This document shows positions 33,580-42,951 of a stretch of DNA of 64,000 nucleotides, piece after piece. This DNA is from an uncultured Paracoccaceae bacterium (GTDB taxonomy: Bacteria > Pseudomonadota > Alphaproteobacteria > Rhodobacterales > Rhodobacteraceae). The notes beneath the pieces are model-generated. The model saw only the letters and a list, made by a program, of their open reading frames with translations. It was not told the DNA's origin and did no database searches. The stretch is from NCBI GenBank assembly GCA_947503925.1, contig CANNFQ010000003.1:286485-350484 (forward strand), written 5' to 3'. The translations under genes were made by a program, and so were the position numbers. Positions within the stretch are counted from its first letter, which is position 1; every line of letters begins with the position of its first letter.

Positions 33580-34950
33580 ATGATGCAAGATATTTTCGGC
33601 CAAGACACTACACTGGCGACCCCGGCGGCGCTGGATCATTGGAACCAGACACAGCTTGCATTTCTGGCCCATGGGGCCACAACGCCGACGCATCTGGGCG
33701 CCACATTGGAGGCCGAGCCACAATTTGCACTGGGTCATGTGGCCAAGGCGATGTTCTATATCCTGCTGGGCCGCCGCGAATTGCTGGCTACAGCGGAAGA
33801 AGCATATCAGGCTGCAGAGGCAGCACATCGCGCCCAACCCGTCAGCAAGCGTGAGATGTATTTTCTGGATGCCTTGCGCGACTGGATGAAAGGCCAACCT
33901 CGCATGGCACTACGCCATTTTGAGGCCGCATTGGCCGAGAACCCGACCGATACGCTTGCCATGAAACTGGACCACGCGCTGCGTTTTGTGCTGGGTGACC
34001 ATCACGGCATGCGGCGGATGGTCGAAACTGTCATGCCTGCCTATGACAACAAGCATGCCGGATATGGTTATTTGCTGGGCTGTCACGCCTTCACCTTGGA
34101 AGAAACCGGCGAATATAAACGCGCCCAGATTGCCGGGCGCGAGGCACTTTTGCTGGCCCCTGATGATGCATGGGGTCTGCATGCGGTGGCCCACGTTCAC
34201 GACATGACCGCCGATGCGGCTGGTGGGATCAAATGGCTGACAGGCCGGGAAGAGGCTTGGGCCCATTGCAACAATTTCCGCTATCATGTCTGGTGGCACA
34301 AGGCCCTGATGCATCTTGATATAGGCGAACGCGAGGTTGTGCTCGACCTTTATGACCAACAGATCCGGCAGGATAAGACGGATGATTACCGCGACATCTC
34401 AAACGCGACATCACTCCTGTCACGGCTGGAGCTTGACGGCGTTGATGTTGGCGACCGCTGGGACGAACTGGCCGATCTTTCAGCCAACCGGACAGAGGAT
34501 GGCTGCCTGATCTTTGCAGATCTGCACTATCTTCTGGCGCTTGTGGGCGGTGGCCGCGATGATGCGATCACCCAGATGATGGGCCGTCTGCACCGGGACG
34601 CAAAGGAAGGCCGCACCGATATGCAAAAGGCGATGGCATCGCCCGGATTGGCAACCGCGGCCGGGCTTGAGGCCTTTGGCGAGGCGAATTTTGAAACCGC
34701 ATTCATCAACCTGTCCAAGGCCAATCAGCACCTGCAATTGGCCGGCGGCAGCCATGCCCAACGCGATGTTTTTGAACGTCTGACCATCGATAGCGGCATT
34801 CGGGCCGGTTTCCTTGATGAGGCAGAGGCGATTCTTGCCAAGCGGACCGCCCAGCGCAATGGACGTATTGACGGCTACGCTGCGGCGCGGCAGAAGCTGA
34901 TCTCAGATGGCCGCGGTGCAGCTGGCAACGCTGCCCATGTTGTTGCTTAG
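33580..34950 (+). CDS. TPR-like protein (TTC38-type)
   Basis: A protein of about 456 residues made of helical repeats. AEPQFALGHVAKAMFYILLGRR, HRAQPVSKREMYFLDALRDW, AGYGYLLGCHAFTLEETGEY and APDDAWGLHAVAHVHDM form tetratricopeptide-like pairs, as in the TTC38 family. No signal peptide. Function unknown, probably a protein-interaction platform. AAGGAG lies ten bases before ATG 33580; a GTG nine bases earlier is too near that site. The opg genes follow 27 bases later. Confidence 0.82.
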   Translation: MMQDIFGQDTTLATPAALDHWNQTQLAFLAHGATTPTHLGATLEAEPQFALGHVAKAMFYILLGRRELLATAEEAYQAAEAAHRAQPVSKREMYFLDALRDWMKGQPRMALRHFEAALAENPTDTLAMKLDHALRFVLGDHHGMRRMVETVMPAYDNKHAGYGYLLGCHAFTLEETGEYKRAQIAGREALLLAPDDAWGLHAVAHVHDMTADAAGGIKWLTGREEAWAHCNNFRYHVWWHKALMHLDIGEREVVLDLYDQQIRQDKTDDYRDISNATSLLSRLELDGVDVGDRWDELADLSANRTEDGCLIFADLHYLLALVGGGRDDAITQMMGRLHRDAKEGRTDMQKAMASPGLATAAGLEAFGEANFETAFINLSKANQHLQLAGGSHAQRDVFERLTIDSGIRAGFLDEAEAILAKRTAQRNGRIDGYAAARQKLISDGRGAAGNAAHVVA

Positions 34951-34977
34951 CTAAGACCGCGGGCGCCCGATAGTTAG

Positions 34978-36198
34978 ATGAATATGACGTCCACGATGAC
35001 AACTTCCGGTGCGGTGGCTGCACCGAAAACGGTCCGTGATCCACGGCTCGACTTTTATCGTGGTATGGCGATGTTCATCATTCTGATGGCACACACCCCC
35101 GGTAACTGGTGGAACCAGTGGATTCCCGCCCGGTTCGGCCTGTCAGATGCGGCCGAGATATTCGTTTTCTGTTCGGGCATGGCCTCTGCCGTTGCGTTTG
35201 GGCGCACCTATGAACGGCGCGGCTGGGCACTTGGCACCACCCGCATCGGCTTTCGCGTCTGGCAGATATATTGGGCGCATATCGCGACATTTCTGCTGAC
35301 CGTTGCGGTTCTGGCCGCATTTGACACCTACGGTGATTTCGAAAAAAGCTATATCGGCAGCCTGAATCTGGGTCGCTTCGTGAATGACACGGCACCACAG
35401 ATCGTGGGCCTGTTCACGCTGACCTATGTGCCAAACTTCTTTGATATTTTGCCGATGTATATGGTGATCCTGATGATGGTTCCCATCGTCATGGCGCTGT
35501 CGCAGATCAACTTATGGCTAGTGGCCGTTTTTGTGGGCATCACGTGGTTTCTGGGACAAGGCGGAGTGTTGGATTGGCTGGGTATCGGATGGCTGCAGAT
35601 CAGCCTGCCTGCTGAACCCTGGTCAGGACGCGAATGGTTTTTTAATCCGTTCACCTGGCAGCTTGTGTTCTTCACCGGCTTTGCCCTGATGATCGGCTGG
35701 CTGCCAGCACCCCCCATCAACCGCTATATGATCGTCTTGGTCGGTGCCGCATTGATCGGTGGGTTTGTGATATCAATCATCGCCGCCCGCGAATTGGGCT
35801 GGGGCTGGGTAAACCCGTGGAAGGCCGAAAACCGGATGTGGATATCCAAAACCGATACCGGCATTCTGCGCTACCTCCACTTTCTTGCCGTGGCGTATTT
35901 TGGATGGGCAATTGCCGGGCCAAACGGGCGCAATATCGTTGCGACGGGTACATCCATTTTCGCCAGCATTTGGCGGGGGATCGTCCGGCTGATTACCAAG
36001 GTCGGGCAGCAATCGCTAGCTGTGTTCCTGACAACAGTTGTCCTGTCGCGGATCCTTGGTTTTGCAATTGATCAGGCCGGCAATGGGGCACTGCCGATCG
36101 CACTGATCAATATCGCCGGGTTCGCAATAATCCTCGGGGTCGCCTACGGCGTCGCCTGGATCAAGGGGCAACCTTGGAAAGGAGCGGCCAAAGCATGA
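34978..36198 (+). CDS. opgC: OpgC, glucan-modifying membrane acyltransferase
   Basis: A 406-residue integral membrane protein with about ten segments. DPRLDFYRGMAMFIILMAH near the N-terminus is the acyltransferase-like signature of OpgC, which adds succinyl groups to osmoregulated periplasmic glucans. Others: LSDAAEIFVFCSGMASAVAFG, FDILPMYMVILMMVP, and LHFLAVAYFGWAI. It overlaps opgG by 4 bases (ATGA), giving the order opgC-opgG-opgH. Confidence 0.92.
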   Translation: MNMTSTMTTSGAVAAPKTVRDPRLDFYRGMAMFIILMAHTPGNWWNQWIPARFGLSDAAEIFVFCSGMASAVAFGRTYERRGWALGTTRIGFRVWQIYWAHIATFLLTVAVLAAFDTYGDFEKSYIGSLNLGRFVNDTAPQIVGLFTLTYVPNFFDILPMYMVILMMVPIVMALSQINLWLVAVFVGITWFLGQGGVLDWLGIGWLQISLPAEPWSGREWFFNPFTWQLVFFTGFALMIGWLPAPPINRYMIVLVGAALIGGFVISIIAARELGWGWVNPWKAENRMWISKTDTGILRYLHFLAVAYFGWAIAGPNGRNIVATGTSIFASIWRGIVRLITKVGQQSLAVFLTTVVLSRILGFAIDQAGNGALPIALINIAGFAIILGVAYGVAWIKGQPWKGAAKA

Positions 36199-37691
36199 TG
36201 GATCGCCGCACATTCATGGCGCTAGTGGCAGCCGCAGCCGCGGGCCCAGTTATCGGGCAGACCGCGCAGCCATTCTCGCGCGACTGGCTCATCGATCTGG
36301 CGCAACAGAAATCGCAAGCCGACTATGTCGCCCGCCCCCTGATCCCCGAAGCCTGGCGCAAGATCAGCTATGACGACTTCCAACATATCTGGTTCAACGA
36401 GAAAAAAGCGATCTGGAACGATACCGACCGGCCACTGAAACTGGACCTGTTCACAGCCGGGCTTTACGTCGAACGTCCCACGACCATCCATCTGGTCGAG
36501 GATGGTCAGGCGCGTAAGCTCGCCTATGATATCTCGCTTTTTGACAAGACCGGCGATTTCCCTGACCTGCCCATTGATGACACGATGGGATATGCGGGCC
36601 TGCGCATGCGGGCGGAGTTGAACGCACCCGGCATTTTTGAAGAATTCACCGTTTTTCAGGGAGCCAGCTATTTCCGGGCCATCGGCAATGGACAAACCTA
36701 CGGGCTGTCGGCGCGCGGGCTCGCCCTGCGCACTGGCGACCCCGACGGCGAAGAGTTCCCCGATTTCACGGATTTCTGGGTCGAGGCCCCCGCACCCGGC
36801 GCGGATCACTTCATCGTGCACGCCTTACTGGATAGCCCATCGGTAACCGGGGCCTATCAATTCACGATCAAGCATGGCGAAACAACCGAAATAACGGTCG
36901 CCGCGACCCTCTTCCCCCGTGTGGATCTGACCCATGTGGGGCTGGGCGCGCTCACCTCCATGTTCCTCTTTGACGAAACCAACCGCCACCGGTTCGATGA
37001 TTTCCGACCCGCCGTGCATGACAGCGAAGGTTTGCTGATGCTCAACGGCAATGGCGAACGGATCTGGCGGCCCCTCGCAAACCCAAAGAAGGTTGAGATC
37101 AGCGCATTTGTCGATGATGGCCCACAAGGGTTCGGCCTGATGCAGCGGGATCGCGACCCTGAAAGCTTTGCCGACTTGGAAGCACATTACGAGGCGCGAC
37201 CCTCCCTGTGGATCACCCCGGATGGTGATTGGGGGAAAGGCGTTGTCGAACTGATCGAAATTCCGGCGGACAAGGAAATCTACGACAATATCGTCGCCTT
37301 CTGGCGTCCCCGCGAGGTGATGAAAACCGGCGAACGGCAGGATTTCAATTATCACATGGCATGGGGCAACGACCCGGCTGGCCTGCCCGACCTTGCCCCG
37401 GTGATCAACACCCGAATCGGCAAGGGTTTTGACCAGATCAAAACCGTGATCGCCATCGACTTTGCCGCCCACCCCGCATTGGACGGACCATTGGAGGATC
37501 TGACAATCGTTCTGCGCGGATCACATGGTGACGTATCGCCCGCCATTGTGCAGCGCAACCCCGGCACTGGCGGTGTGCGGATCAGCTTCAGCATCCTGCC
37601 CGGCGATGCGCCGATGGTCGAACTGCGGGCGCAACTGCGCCGCGATGGCGCGCCTTTGACCGAAGTATGGTTGTATCGATGGACGGCATGA
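36195..37691 (+). CDS. opgG: OpgG/OpgD, periplasmic glucan biosynthesis protein
   Basis: A 498-residue exported beta-rich protein. The N-terminus MMDRRTFMALVAAAAAGPV is a Tat-like signal (RRTF). Typical signatures: YDDFQHIWFNEKKAIW, FRAIGNGQTYGLSARGLA, DFWVEAP, TSMFLFDETNR, RPAVHDSEGLLMLNGNGERIWRPL in parts, and FGLMQRDRDPESFADLEAHYE. It acts on linear glucan chains in the periplasm. Translationally coupled on both sides by ATGA overlaps. Confidence 0.95.
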   Translation: MMDRRTFMALVAAAAAGPVIGQTAQPFSRDWLIDLAQQKSQADYVARPLIPEAWRKISYDDFQHIWFNEKKAIWNDTDRPLKLDLFTAGLYVERPTTIHLVEDGQARKLAYDISLFDKTGDFPDLPIDDTMGYAGLRMRAELNAPGIFEEFTVFQGASYFRAIGNGQTYGLSARGLALRTGDPDGEEFPDFTDFWVEAPAPGADHFIVHALLDSPSVTGAYQFTIKHGETTEITVAATLFPRVDLTHVGLGALTSMFLFDETNRHRFDDFRPAVHDSEGLLMLNGNGERIWRPLANPKKVEISAFVDDGPQGFGLMQRDRDPESFADLEAHYEARPSLWITPDGDWGKGVVELIEIPADKEIYDNIVAFWRPREVMKTGERQDFNYHMAWGNDPAGLPDLAPVINTRIGKGFDQIKTVIAIDFAAHPALDGPLEDLTIVLRGSHGDVSPAIVQRNPGTGGVRISFSILPGDAPMVELRAQLRRDGAPLTEVWLYRWTA

Positions 37692-39556
37692 CTCCGCCAT
37701 ATCTGATGCCGCCCGAGGCCCCGTTAGAGCGGCCTATTCAGGCGCTCAACCGGCCACACCGGGATCAAACCGCGCCTGGCACGGCCGACCAATCCACCAC
37801 GCGCTGGTGGCGGCTTTTTGCCTTTGCCCCGGCTGTTGTGGTCACTGCTTTCGTCATTGGGATGATCATCGACTGGTTTGCAATGTCGGGCCTTTATCCG
37901 CTGGAATACGCGATTATCGGTCTGATCACGGTCACGTTCTTCTGGATTGCCCTGTCGCTGTCCACCACGATCGTCGGGATCAGTAGCATGTTCCTGAACC
38001 ATGCGCGCCCCAATAAGCCAACCACACTAACTCCGCAAAACGTGGCTTTGCTGGTTCCCGTCTACAACGAATCCCCCGCTGACGTCTTTGGCAATGCTGC
38101 CGCCATGATGATGGCCCTGCGTGATCAGCACAGCGCACATGATTTTTTGCTGTTCATTCTGTCCGACACGCGTGGCGAGGACGCCGCCGCGTTGGAGTTG
38201 CGCGCCTTTTACAACCTGCGCGCCCGGCTGCCCGATGGCTGTCAGGTCTTTTATCGCCGTCGCCACGACAATATCGACCGCAAGGTCGGCAATCTGGCTG
38301 ATTGGGTGGAGCGCTGGGGCGGCGGCTATGACGCCATGCTGGTGCTGGACGCCGATAGCCTGATGAGCGGTGAGGCGATCACCGCGCTGACCGATGCCCT
38401 AGCCGCAGAACCCGCCGCCGGGCTGATCCAGTCGTTCCCAACGATCTTTGGGGCGCGCACAGTCTTTGCCCGGGTGCAGCAGTTTTCTAACAGAGTCTAC
38501 GGTGCGCCGCTGGCCGAAGGCCTCAGTCGCTGGACCGATCAGGAAGGCAATTACTGGGGCCATAATGCGATTATCCGGACCCGCGCTTTTGCCTCATGCG
38601 CCGGTCTGCCACGGATGCGCAACGGCAAGGGCGATCTGATCCTGAGCCATGATTTTGTTGAGGCGGGATTGCTGCGCCGGGCCGGTTGGGCCGTGCGGTT
38701 CCTGCCGCGCGTGCAAGGCAGTTACGAAGAGGTCCCCGCGACCCTGATCGACTACATCCTGCGCGACCGGCGCTGGTGTCAGGGGAATTTGCAGCATCTA
38801 AGCCTGCTGTCCTCACGCGGCTTTCATGCCATGTCGCGGTTCCACCTGATCAGCGGCGCCATGGGCTATCTGATGTCACCCGCCTGGTTCACCCTGCTGA
38901 TCATCTGGGCGCTGGTGGGCAATGGCGACCAGGACAATGTGGTCAAATATTTCAGCGGCTTTGATGCCCAGGTCAACTGGCCGACCATGTCGACCGGCAA
39001 CAGTATGGCGATCCTTGCCTTCATGTACGCGATGCTGCTCGCACCCAAAGTGCTGGGCGCCGGTGTGATCCACAAGACCGGGCTGCGGCTGCGCGATATG
39101 GGGGGCATCCGGCAATTCATCACTTCACTGTCGCTCGAGGTGCTGCTGTCGGTCGCCTACGCTCCCGTCCTGATGGTCCAACAGACCCGTGCGGTCGCGC
39201 GCAAACTACTTGGATATCGCGAAAAATGGGTACCGCAGAACCGCAGCGGCGGGCATTACCCTTTGCGGGTAATGGTCAAATTCCATGGGTTCGAGACTGT
39301 GTTGGGCCTGTCCGCGCTCTTTGGGATGACACAGGGCCTCGTGACCTTGTGGTTGCTGCCCATCGCGCTCAGCCTTGCATTGGCGATCCCATTGTCGGCA
39401 CTGAGCGGTGTGGACCTGTCGGCCCGGCGCTGGTCCGCGCGCCATATGGGTACACCGGAAGTCATCAATGCACCGCCAATTATCCGGCGGGCCATGGCAG
39501 AGCGTCGCCTTGCAGCAATGGCATTGGAGAACACCGGTCAGATCGCGGCGGAATAG
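37688..39556 (+). CDS. opgH: OpgH, glucans biosynthesis glucosyltransferase
   Basis: A membrane GT2 glucosyltransferase, about 622 residues. It makes the linear beta-1,2-glucan backbone from UDP-glucose. N-terminal membrane segments (VVVTAFVIGMIIDWFAM), the GT2 core with VALLVPVYNESPADVFGN, the DAD motif (MLVLDADSLMSG), the acceptor-site SHDFVEAGLLRRAGW and the QRRW-type RDRRWCQGNLQHL. More membrane segments follow. The start chosen is ATG 37688, overlapping the opgG stop; ATG 37679 is possible. A hairpin with a T tract follows. Confidence 0.95.
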   Translation: MTPPYLMPPEAPLERPIQALNRPHRDQTAPGTADQSTTRWWRLFAFAPAVVVTAFVIGMIIDWFAMSGLYPLEYAIIGLITVTFFWIALSLSTTIVGISSMFLNHARPNKPTTLTPQNVALLVPVYNESPADVFGNAAAMMMALRDQHSAHDFLLFILSDTRGEDAAALELRAFYNLRARLPDGCQVFYRRRHDNIDRKVGNLADWVERWGGGYDAMLVLDADSLMSGEAITALTDALAAEPAAGLIQSFPTIFGARTVFARVQQFSNRVYGAPLAEGLSRWTDQEGNYWGHNAIIRTRAFASCAGLPRMRNGKGDLILSHDFVEAGLLRRAGWAVRFLPRVQGSYEEVPATLIDYILRDRRWCQGNLQHLSLLSSRGFHAMSRFHLISGAMGYLMSPAWFTLLIIWALVGNGDQDNVVKYFSGFDAQVNWPTMSTGNSMAILAFMYAMLLAPKVLGAGVIHKTGLRLRDMGGIRQFITSLSLEVLLSVAYAPVLMVQQTRAVARKLLGYREKWVPQNRSGGHYPLRVMVKFHGFETVLGLSALFGMTQGLVTLWLLPIALSLALAIPLSALSGVDLSARRWSARHMGTPEVINAPPIIRRAMAERRLAAMALENTGQIAAE

Positions 39557-39574
39557 GCACACACCGGCGGCAGA

Positions 39575-39599
39575 AAAAAATCTGTGCAACAGATTTTTT
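39575..39599 (+). terminator. Hairpin with T tract after opgH
   Basis: AAAAAATCTGT-GCA-ACAGATTTTTT is a perfect 11-bp stem with a 3-base loop, 18 bases after the opgH stop. It is AT-rich for a terminator but ends in six T. Its core is repeated in inverse orientation at 39643-39667. Confidence 0.7.
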
Positions 39600-39642
39600 G
39601 GCAAGCGCGGTGGGTAATAGAAGTGCCAATGCCGTGTGGTGC

Positions 39643-39667
39643 GAAAAATCTGTTGCACAGATTCTTC
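39643..39667 (-). terminator. Second hairpin, inverse copy, before the rhodanese gene end
   Basis: AATCTGT-TGC-ACAGATT (extended to 11 positions with one mismatch). Its 17-base core is the exact reverse complement of the core of the 39575-39599 hairpin. On the minus strand it is followed by a T-rich stretch and lies 11 bases after the rhodanese stop, so it can terminate that operon. Confidence 0.6.
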
Positions 39668-39678
39668 TGTCGTTACGT

Positions 39679-40149
39679 CTAGCCTGCAGGCGCCAGGTTC
39701 AGCGGTAAGCCTCGCGCGATCCAGCCGGGACCGGCAGCAGAACCCAACATCCCCTCGGGCACATCAATGATGTTTGTAAACCCCGCCTCGATCAGCCGGT
39801 TTGCGGTGCGGGCGGACCGGACACCGCGCGCGCAGATCAGCGCGACAGGCACGGCCGTTTCGCCCCCGGTGATATCAAGCAAGGCATCAACAAAATCGTC
39901 GCGCCGCAGATCCAACCGATGCGCGCCTTCGCCACTGCCGGTTCTGGCCCATTCATCCGGTCGGCGAATATCGATCAACGCGATTTGACCAGCAATTGCC
40001 GCTTCATGCGCTTGCGGCGCTGTCAGAACAGCACCGTCCACCTCCTCGGTAATCAATGTATAGAACAGGTTGGGGTTGGCGACCGCTGCCAAACCACCAA
40101 TGCCAGCCAGAACGGCCACCACGACAAGGATGCTTATTCTAGGCTTCAT
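39679..40149 (-). CDS. Rhodanese-domain protein, membrane-anchored
   Basis: A 156-residue protein. An N-terminal hydrophobic segment (ISILVVVAVLAGIGGLAAVA) targets it to the periplasm. The rhodanese domain has LIDIRRPDEWARTG and the active-site loop ICARGVRSARTA with the catalytic Cys, then AGFTNIIDVPEGM. It is the last gene of a four-gene operon, overlapping the SCO gene by 4 bases. A sulfur-transfer or copper-thiol role alongside SCO is plausible. Confidence 0.88.
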   Translation of the reverse strand: MKPRISILVVVAVLAGIGGLAAVANPNLFYTLITEEVDGAVLTAPQAHEAAIAGQIALIDIRRPDEWARTGSGEGAHRLDLRRDDFVDALLDITGGETAVPVALICARGVRSARTANRLIEAGFTNIIDVPEGMLGSAAGPGWIARGLPLNLAPAG

Positions 40150-40706
40150 CCCTGACCAGACGTTTCCACATAAGGGGTGATGATCCTTACCGCCTGATCA
40201 ACATCCATCACCGGTGGCACCAATGTCAGCACATCGCCTGCCCCATCCAGCAGATAGATAAAGCTGCCATGGGCAAAGACTTCACCACCCGCAGGATCAG
40301 TGAACAGCACCTCGCGATCCACTGAAAACGCATCATAGGCGACTTGTAGATCATCCTCTGGCCCAGTCAGGCCGACAAATTCCGGGTGATATTGCTCCAG
40401 CGGCGGGCCAATCCTGTCAACGGTATCACGCTTGGGGTCCACCGTGATCATTACAGGGCGCAGCGTGGCGGCCTCCTCCAGTTCGTCGACGATATCCGCC
40501 ATCAGGGGCAGCGTGGCCGAACAGATTTGTTCACAATTGGCGTAACCGAAGAACAGCAGTTGAAAATGCCCGTCCGGGTCCGCCTGACTGCGGGTCATAC
40601 CATGCTGATCCATCAGGCTGAAATCACCACCAACATTAAACGGAAAACCATCAGGGGCGGCCGGGGTCGCCGCCAGGATAGCAATGATTGCCAAACGCGT
40701 GATCAT
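40146..40706 (-). CDS. SCO1/SenC-family copper protein
   Basis: A 186-residue exported thioredoxin-fold protein. The copper/thiol motif CEQIC lies in FFGYANCEQICSATLPLMAD, and the conserved His is in EVFAHGSFIYLLD. Also VMITVDPKRDTVD and VGLTGPEDDLQVAYDAFSV. Family members deliver copper to cytochrome oxidase or reduce its Cys. Here the operon partners are two Cys-rich exported proteins and a rhodanese, with 4-base overlaps on both sides, so the target may be different. Confidence 0.92.
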   Translation of the reverse strand: MITRLAIIAILAATPAAPDGFPFNVGGDFSLMDQHGMTRSQADPDGHFQLLFFGYANCEQICSATLPLMADIVDELEEAATLRPVMITVDPKRDTVDRIGPPLEQYHPEFVGLTGPEDDLQVAYDAFSVDREVLFTDPAGGEVFAHGSFIYLLDGAGDVLTLVPPVMDVDQAVRIITPYVETSGQG

Positions 40707-41275
40707 TCGAACAGAAAATCCTTGATCTCTTCATCCTGTTCCAGCCCAAGGCCGAAATACCCCTCAGCCGCGATTTCCGCCAGAACGCGCGGATCGCGGC
40801 GGAACCATGGACCCTTGCCTGTCGCTTCCGGATGGTTTTCAGCCCAGCGCTTTGTCCAGCTATTGGCCTTCACCCAATCCTCGCTATCCCCTGCCCGAAT
40901 ACGCTGCACCAGATAGATATTCCTGGCCCCGACATACTCATCTTCCAGCAGCAATCCGTCCACCTCGATCGTCTGGGCACAATAGGGCAACAGTTCTTGC
41001 ACTGCGCCAGTAAAGGCGGCCTGGCTGTTTTTGTTGGGAAAGACCAGCACATCATCAACACTGCGCACAAGGCCAAGCTGGCGGTTGCCGTCACCACAAT
41101 TGTCAGGACAATCGCCTGTCAGTTCACATAGGATATCAACAACCTGTGCCTCGAACCGGGCGGGTTGTTCTGCATAGAGGTTCCAGGTCTTCGCTTCTGA
41201 CCCCTCCTCGAAATCCTGTGCGAGGGCGGGGGATACGGCCAGCGCGGCCGCTGCGATCAAATTAACAAGTTTCAT
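40703..41275 (-). CDS. Exported Cys-rich protein of unknown function (member A of a pair)
   Basis: A 190-residue protein with a signal peptide (MKLVNLIAAAALAVSPALA). The core, VVDILCELTGDCPDNCGDG followed by QLGLV, then a strand-rich part and TIEVDGLLLED, lines up by eye with the next upstream gene. That points to a shared domain with three spaced Cys, possibly metal- or haem-binding. The C-terminal part (WAENHPEATGKGPWFRRDP) is unique. I do not recognise a named family. ATGA-type overlaps link it to SCO and to member B. Confidence 0.75.
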   Translation of the reverse strand: MKLVNLIAAAALAVSPALAQDFEEGSEAKTWNLYAEQPARFEAQVVDILCELTGDCPDNCGDGNRQLGLVRSVDDVLVFPNKNSQAAFTGAVQELLPYCAQTIEVDGLLLEDEYVGARNIYLVQRIRAGDSEDWVKANSWTKRWAENHPEATGKGPWFRRDPRVLAEIAAEGYFGLGLEQDEEIKDFLFE

Positions 41276-41727
41276 TGATCCGCCTCCGGCACTGCGAAAG
41301 GGGGGACCGGGCCATAGCTGTCATGGCTGAGCACCTGGATATCCAAATCATTCACCACCTCTTCGACCACCAGATATTTCAGGCCGTCACGCTCATAAAG
41401 CAAACCATCGGCCTCGATCACATGGCTGGCCAGGCGCAGCTGCGTATCACCGCTCGCGCTATCGGCGCTGTCTTCGATCTTGAGCACCATATAGACGGTG
41501 CCATCTTCGGCCAGCAAGCCAACCGGGATACCGCCCGCCGAACACCAAAGGGCGCATGTATGGTGTGCAGTACCGACAACCGCATCCGGGCCGCCCATGA
41601 CGCCCGAAAAATAGCACCAGGTATCGATGATTTCGCCCTTCACGCTGATGCGTTCGCCGCCAGCCGCGAATGCGGGGCCGGATAGGGCCGCCAATCCGGC
41701 CATGATTGCTGGTAAGACTTGTCTCAT
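41272..41727 (-). CDS. Exported Cys/His-rich protein of unknown function (member B of a pair)
   Basis: A protein of about 151 residues with signal peptide MRQVLPAIMAGLAALSGPAF. Core: GEIIDTWCYFSGVMGG, then HHTCALWC, GIPVGLLAEDG, and VIEADGLLYERDG. The order Cys - HHxC - C - GLL - IExDGLL parallels member A. The conserved His-Cys set suggests metal or haem binding. ATG 41727 starts the signal; the frame extends 11 codons upstream. It is the first gene of the operon. Confidence 0.75.
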   Translation of the reverse strand: MRQVLPAIMAGLAALSGPAFAAGGERISVKGEIIDTWCYFSGVMGGPDAVVGTAHHTCALWCSAGGIPVGLLAEDGTVYMVLKIEDSADSASGDTQLRLASHVIEADGLLYERDGLKYLVVEEVVNDLDIQVLSHDSYGPVPPFAVPEADQ

Positions 41728-41802
41728 ATACGCACCCCTGTGGTGCGGCAAGAAGACCATATGTCAATCTACCGCGCAACACACGTTCCGTTGATGGGGG
41801 CG

Positions 41803-42948
41803 TCAGAGTACCTGTTGCAACAGCGCCCTGGTGTTCTCAGCAGTCATCTCGATCGGGTTGCCGCCGGTGCTGGGGTCAATCAGCGCACCGGCGACGATCC
41901 GGTCGATATCGGGGTTCTCTATGCCAAGGCCAGCCAGCGTTTTGGGAATGGCGAAGGACGCGTTGAAATCATCCACAAAGCTGCAGAACCCGTCAAATCC
42001 ACCCTCGATCCCCAGATAGGCCGCAGCTGCATCAAACCTGTCGGCGATCGCCGATTTATTGAATTGCAGCACCGCTGGCATGAAAACCGCATTCGTCGTG
42101 CCGTGATGCGTATGGTAGATCGCCCCAACCGGGTGTGACAGCGCATGAATGGCGCCAAGCCCTTTTTGGAACGCCGTGGCCCCCATCGCGGCGGCCGACA
42201 TCATATGCGCCCGCGCTTCGATATCAGTACCATCCGCATAGGCGCGGGGCAGGAATTCCTTAACCAGCCGCATCCCTTCCAGCGCCATGCCTTGGCTCAT
42301 CGGGTGATAATGCGGCGAACTGTACGCCTCTACACAATGGGCAAAGGCATCAAGGCCGGTGCCTGCGGTAATGAATTTGGGCATCCCAACAGTCAGTTCG
42401 GGGTCGCAGATCACCACACTCGGCAGGAATTTGGGGTGAAAGATAATCTTTTTCTCTGCCGTTTCCGAATTGGTGATGACAGAGGCGCGCCCGACCTCTG
42501 ATCCTGTCCCGGCAGTCGTGGGCACAGCCACGATGGGCGCAATCGCGTCAGCATCGGCCCGGGTCCACCAATCGCCGATATCCTCAAAATCCCAAAGCGG
42601 ACGTGTTTGCCCCGCCAGAAACGCCACGAGTTTCCCAAGGTCCAGACCCGATCCGCCACCAAAGGCCACAACCCCGTCATGCCCGCCATCGTTGAAGGCG
42701 CGCACGCCTGCGGCGGCATTCTTTTCATTTGGGTTCGGATCCACATCGGCAAAGATCGCGCGGCCCAGCCCGGCGGCCTCCAACAGATCCAGCGTCCGGG
42801 TTGTGATTTCCATATCCGCAAGGCCGCGATCAGTGATCAGCAATGGCTTCGTGATCCCTGCGGCAGCACAGGCATCTGCAATCTCGGCAATGCGCCCCGC
42901 GCCAAAGCGGATTGATGTGGGGTAAGACCAGTTGGCAGTCGGTGACAT
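41803..42948 (-). CDS. Iron-containing (group III) alcohol dehydrogenase
   Basis: A 381-residue NAD(P)-dependent enzyme. NAD-binding GGGSGLDLGK and VPTTAGTGSEV; metal-binding residues in GTGLDAFAHCVEAYSS, GAIHALSHPVGAIYHTHHGTTNAVFMP in parts (His at HALSHP and HHGTTN). It oxidises primary alcohols. It sits three bases after the aldehyde dehydrogenase gene and on the same strand as the glutamine-synthetase-like gene, suggesting consecutive oxidation of an alcohol group in one pathway. Confidence 0.94.
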   Translation of the reverse strand: MSPTANWSYPTSIRFGAGRIAEIADACAAAGITKPLLITDRGLADMEITTRTLDLLEAAGLGRAIFADVDPNPNEKNAAAGVRAFNDGGHDGVVAFGGGSGLDLGKLVAFLAGQTRPLWDFEDIGDWWTRADADAIAPIVAVPTTAGTGSEVGRASVITNSETAEKKIIFHPKFLPSVVICDPELTVGMPKFITAGTGLDAFAHCVEAYSSPHYHPMSQGMALEGMRLVKEFLPRAYADGTDIEARAHMMSAAAMGATAFQKGLGAIHALSHPVGAIYHTHHGTTNAVFMPAVLQFNKSAIADRFDAAAAYLGIEGGFDGFCSFVDDFNASFAIPKTLAGLGIENPDIDRIVAGALIDPSTGGNPIEMTAENTRALLQQVL

Positions 42949-42951
42949 CTT

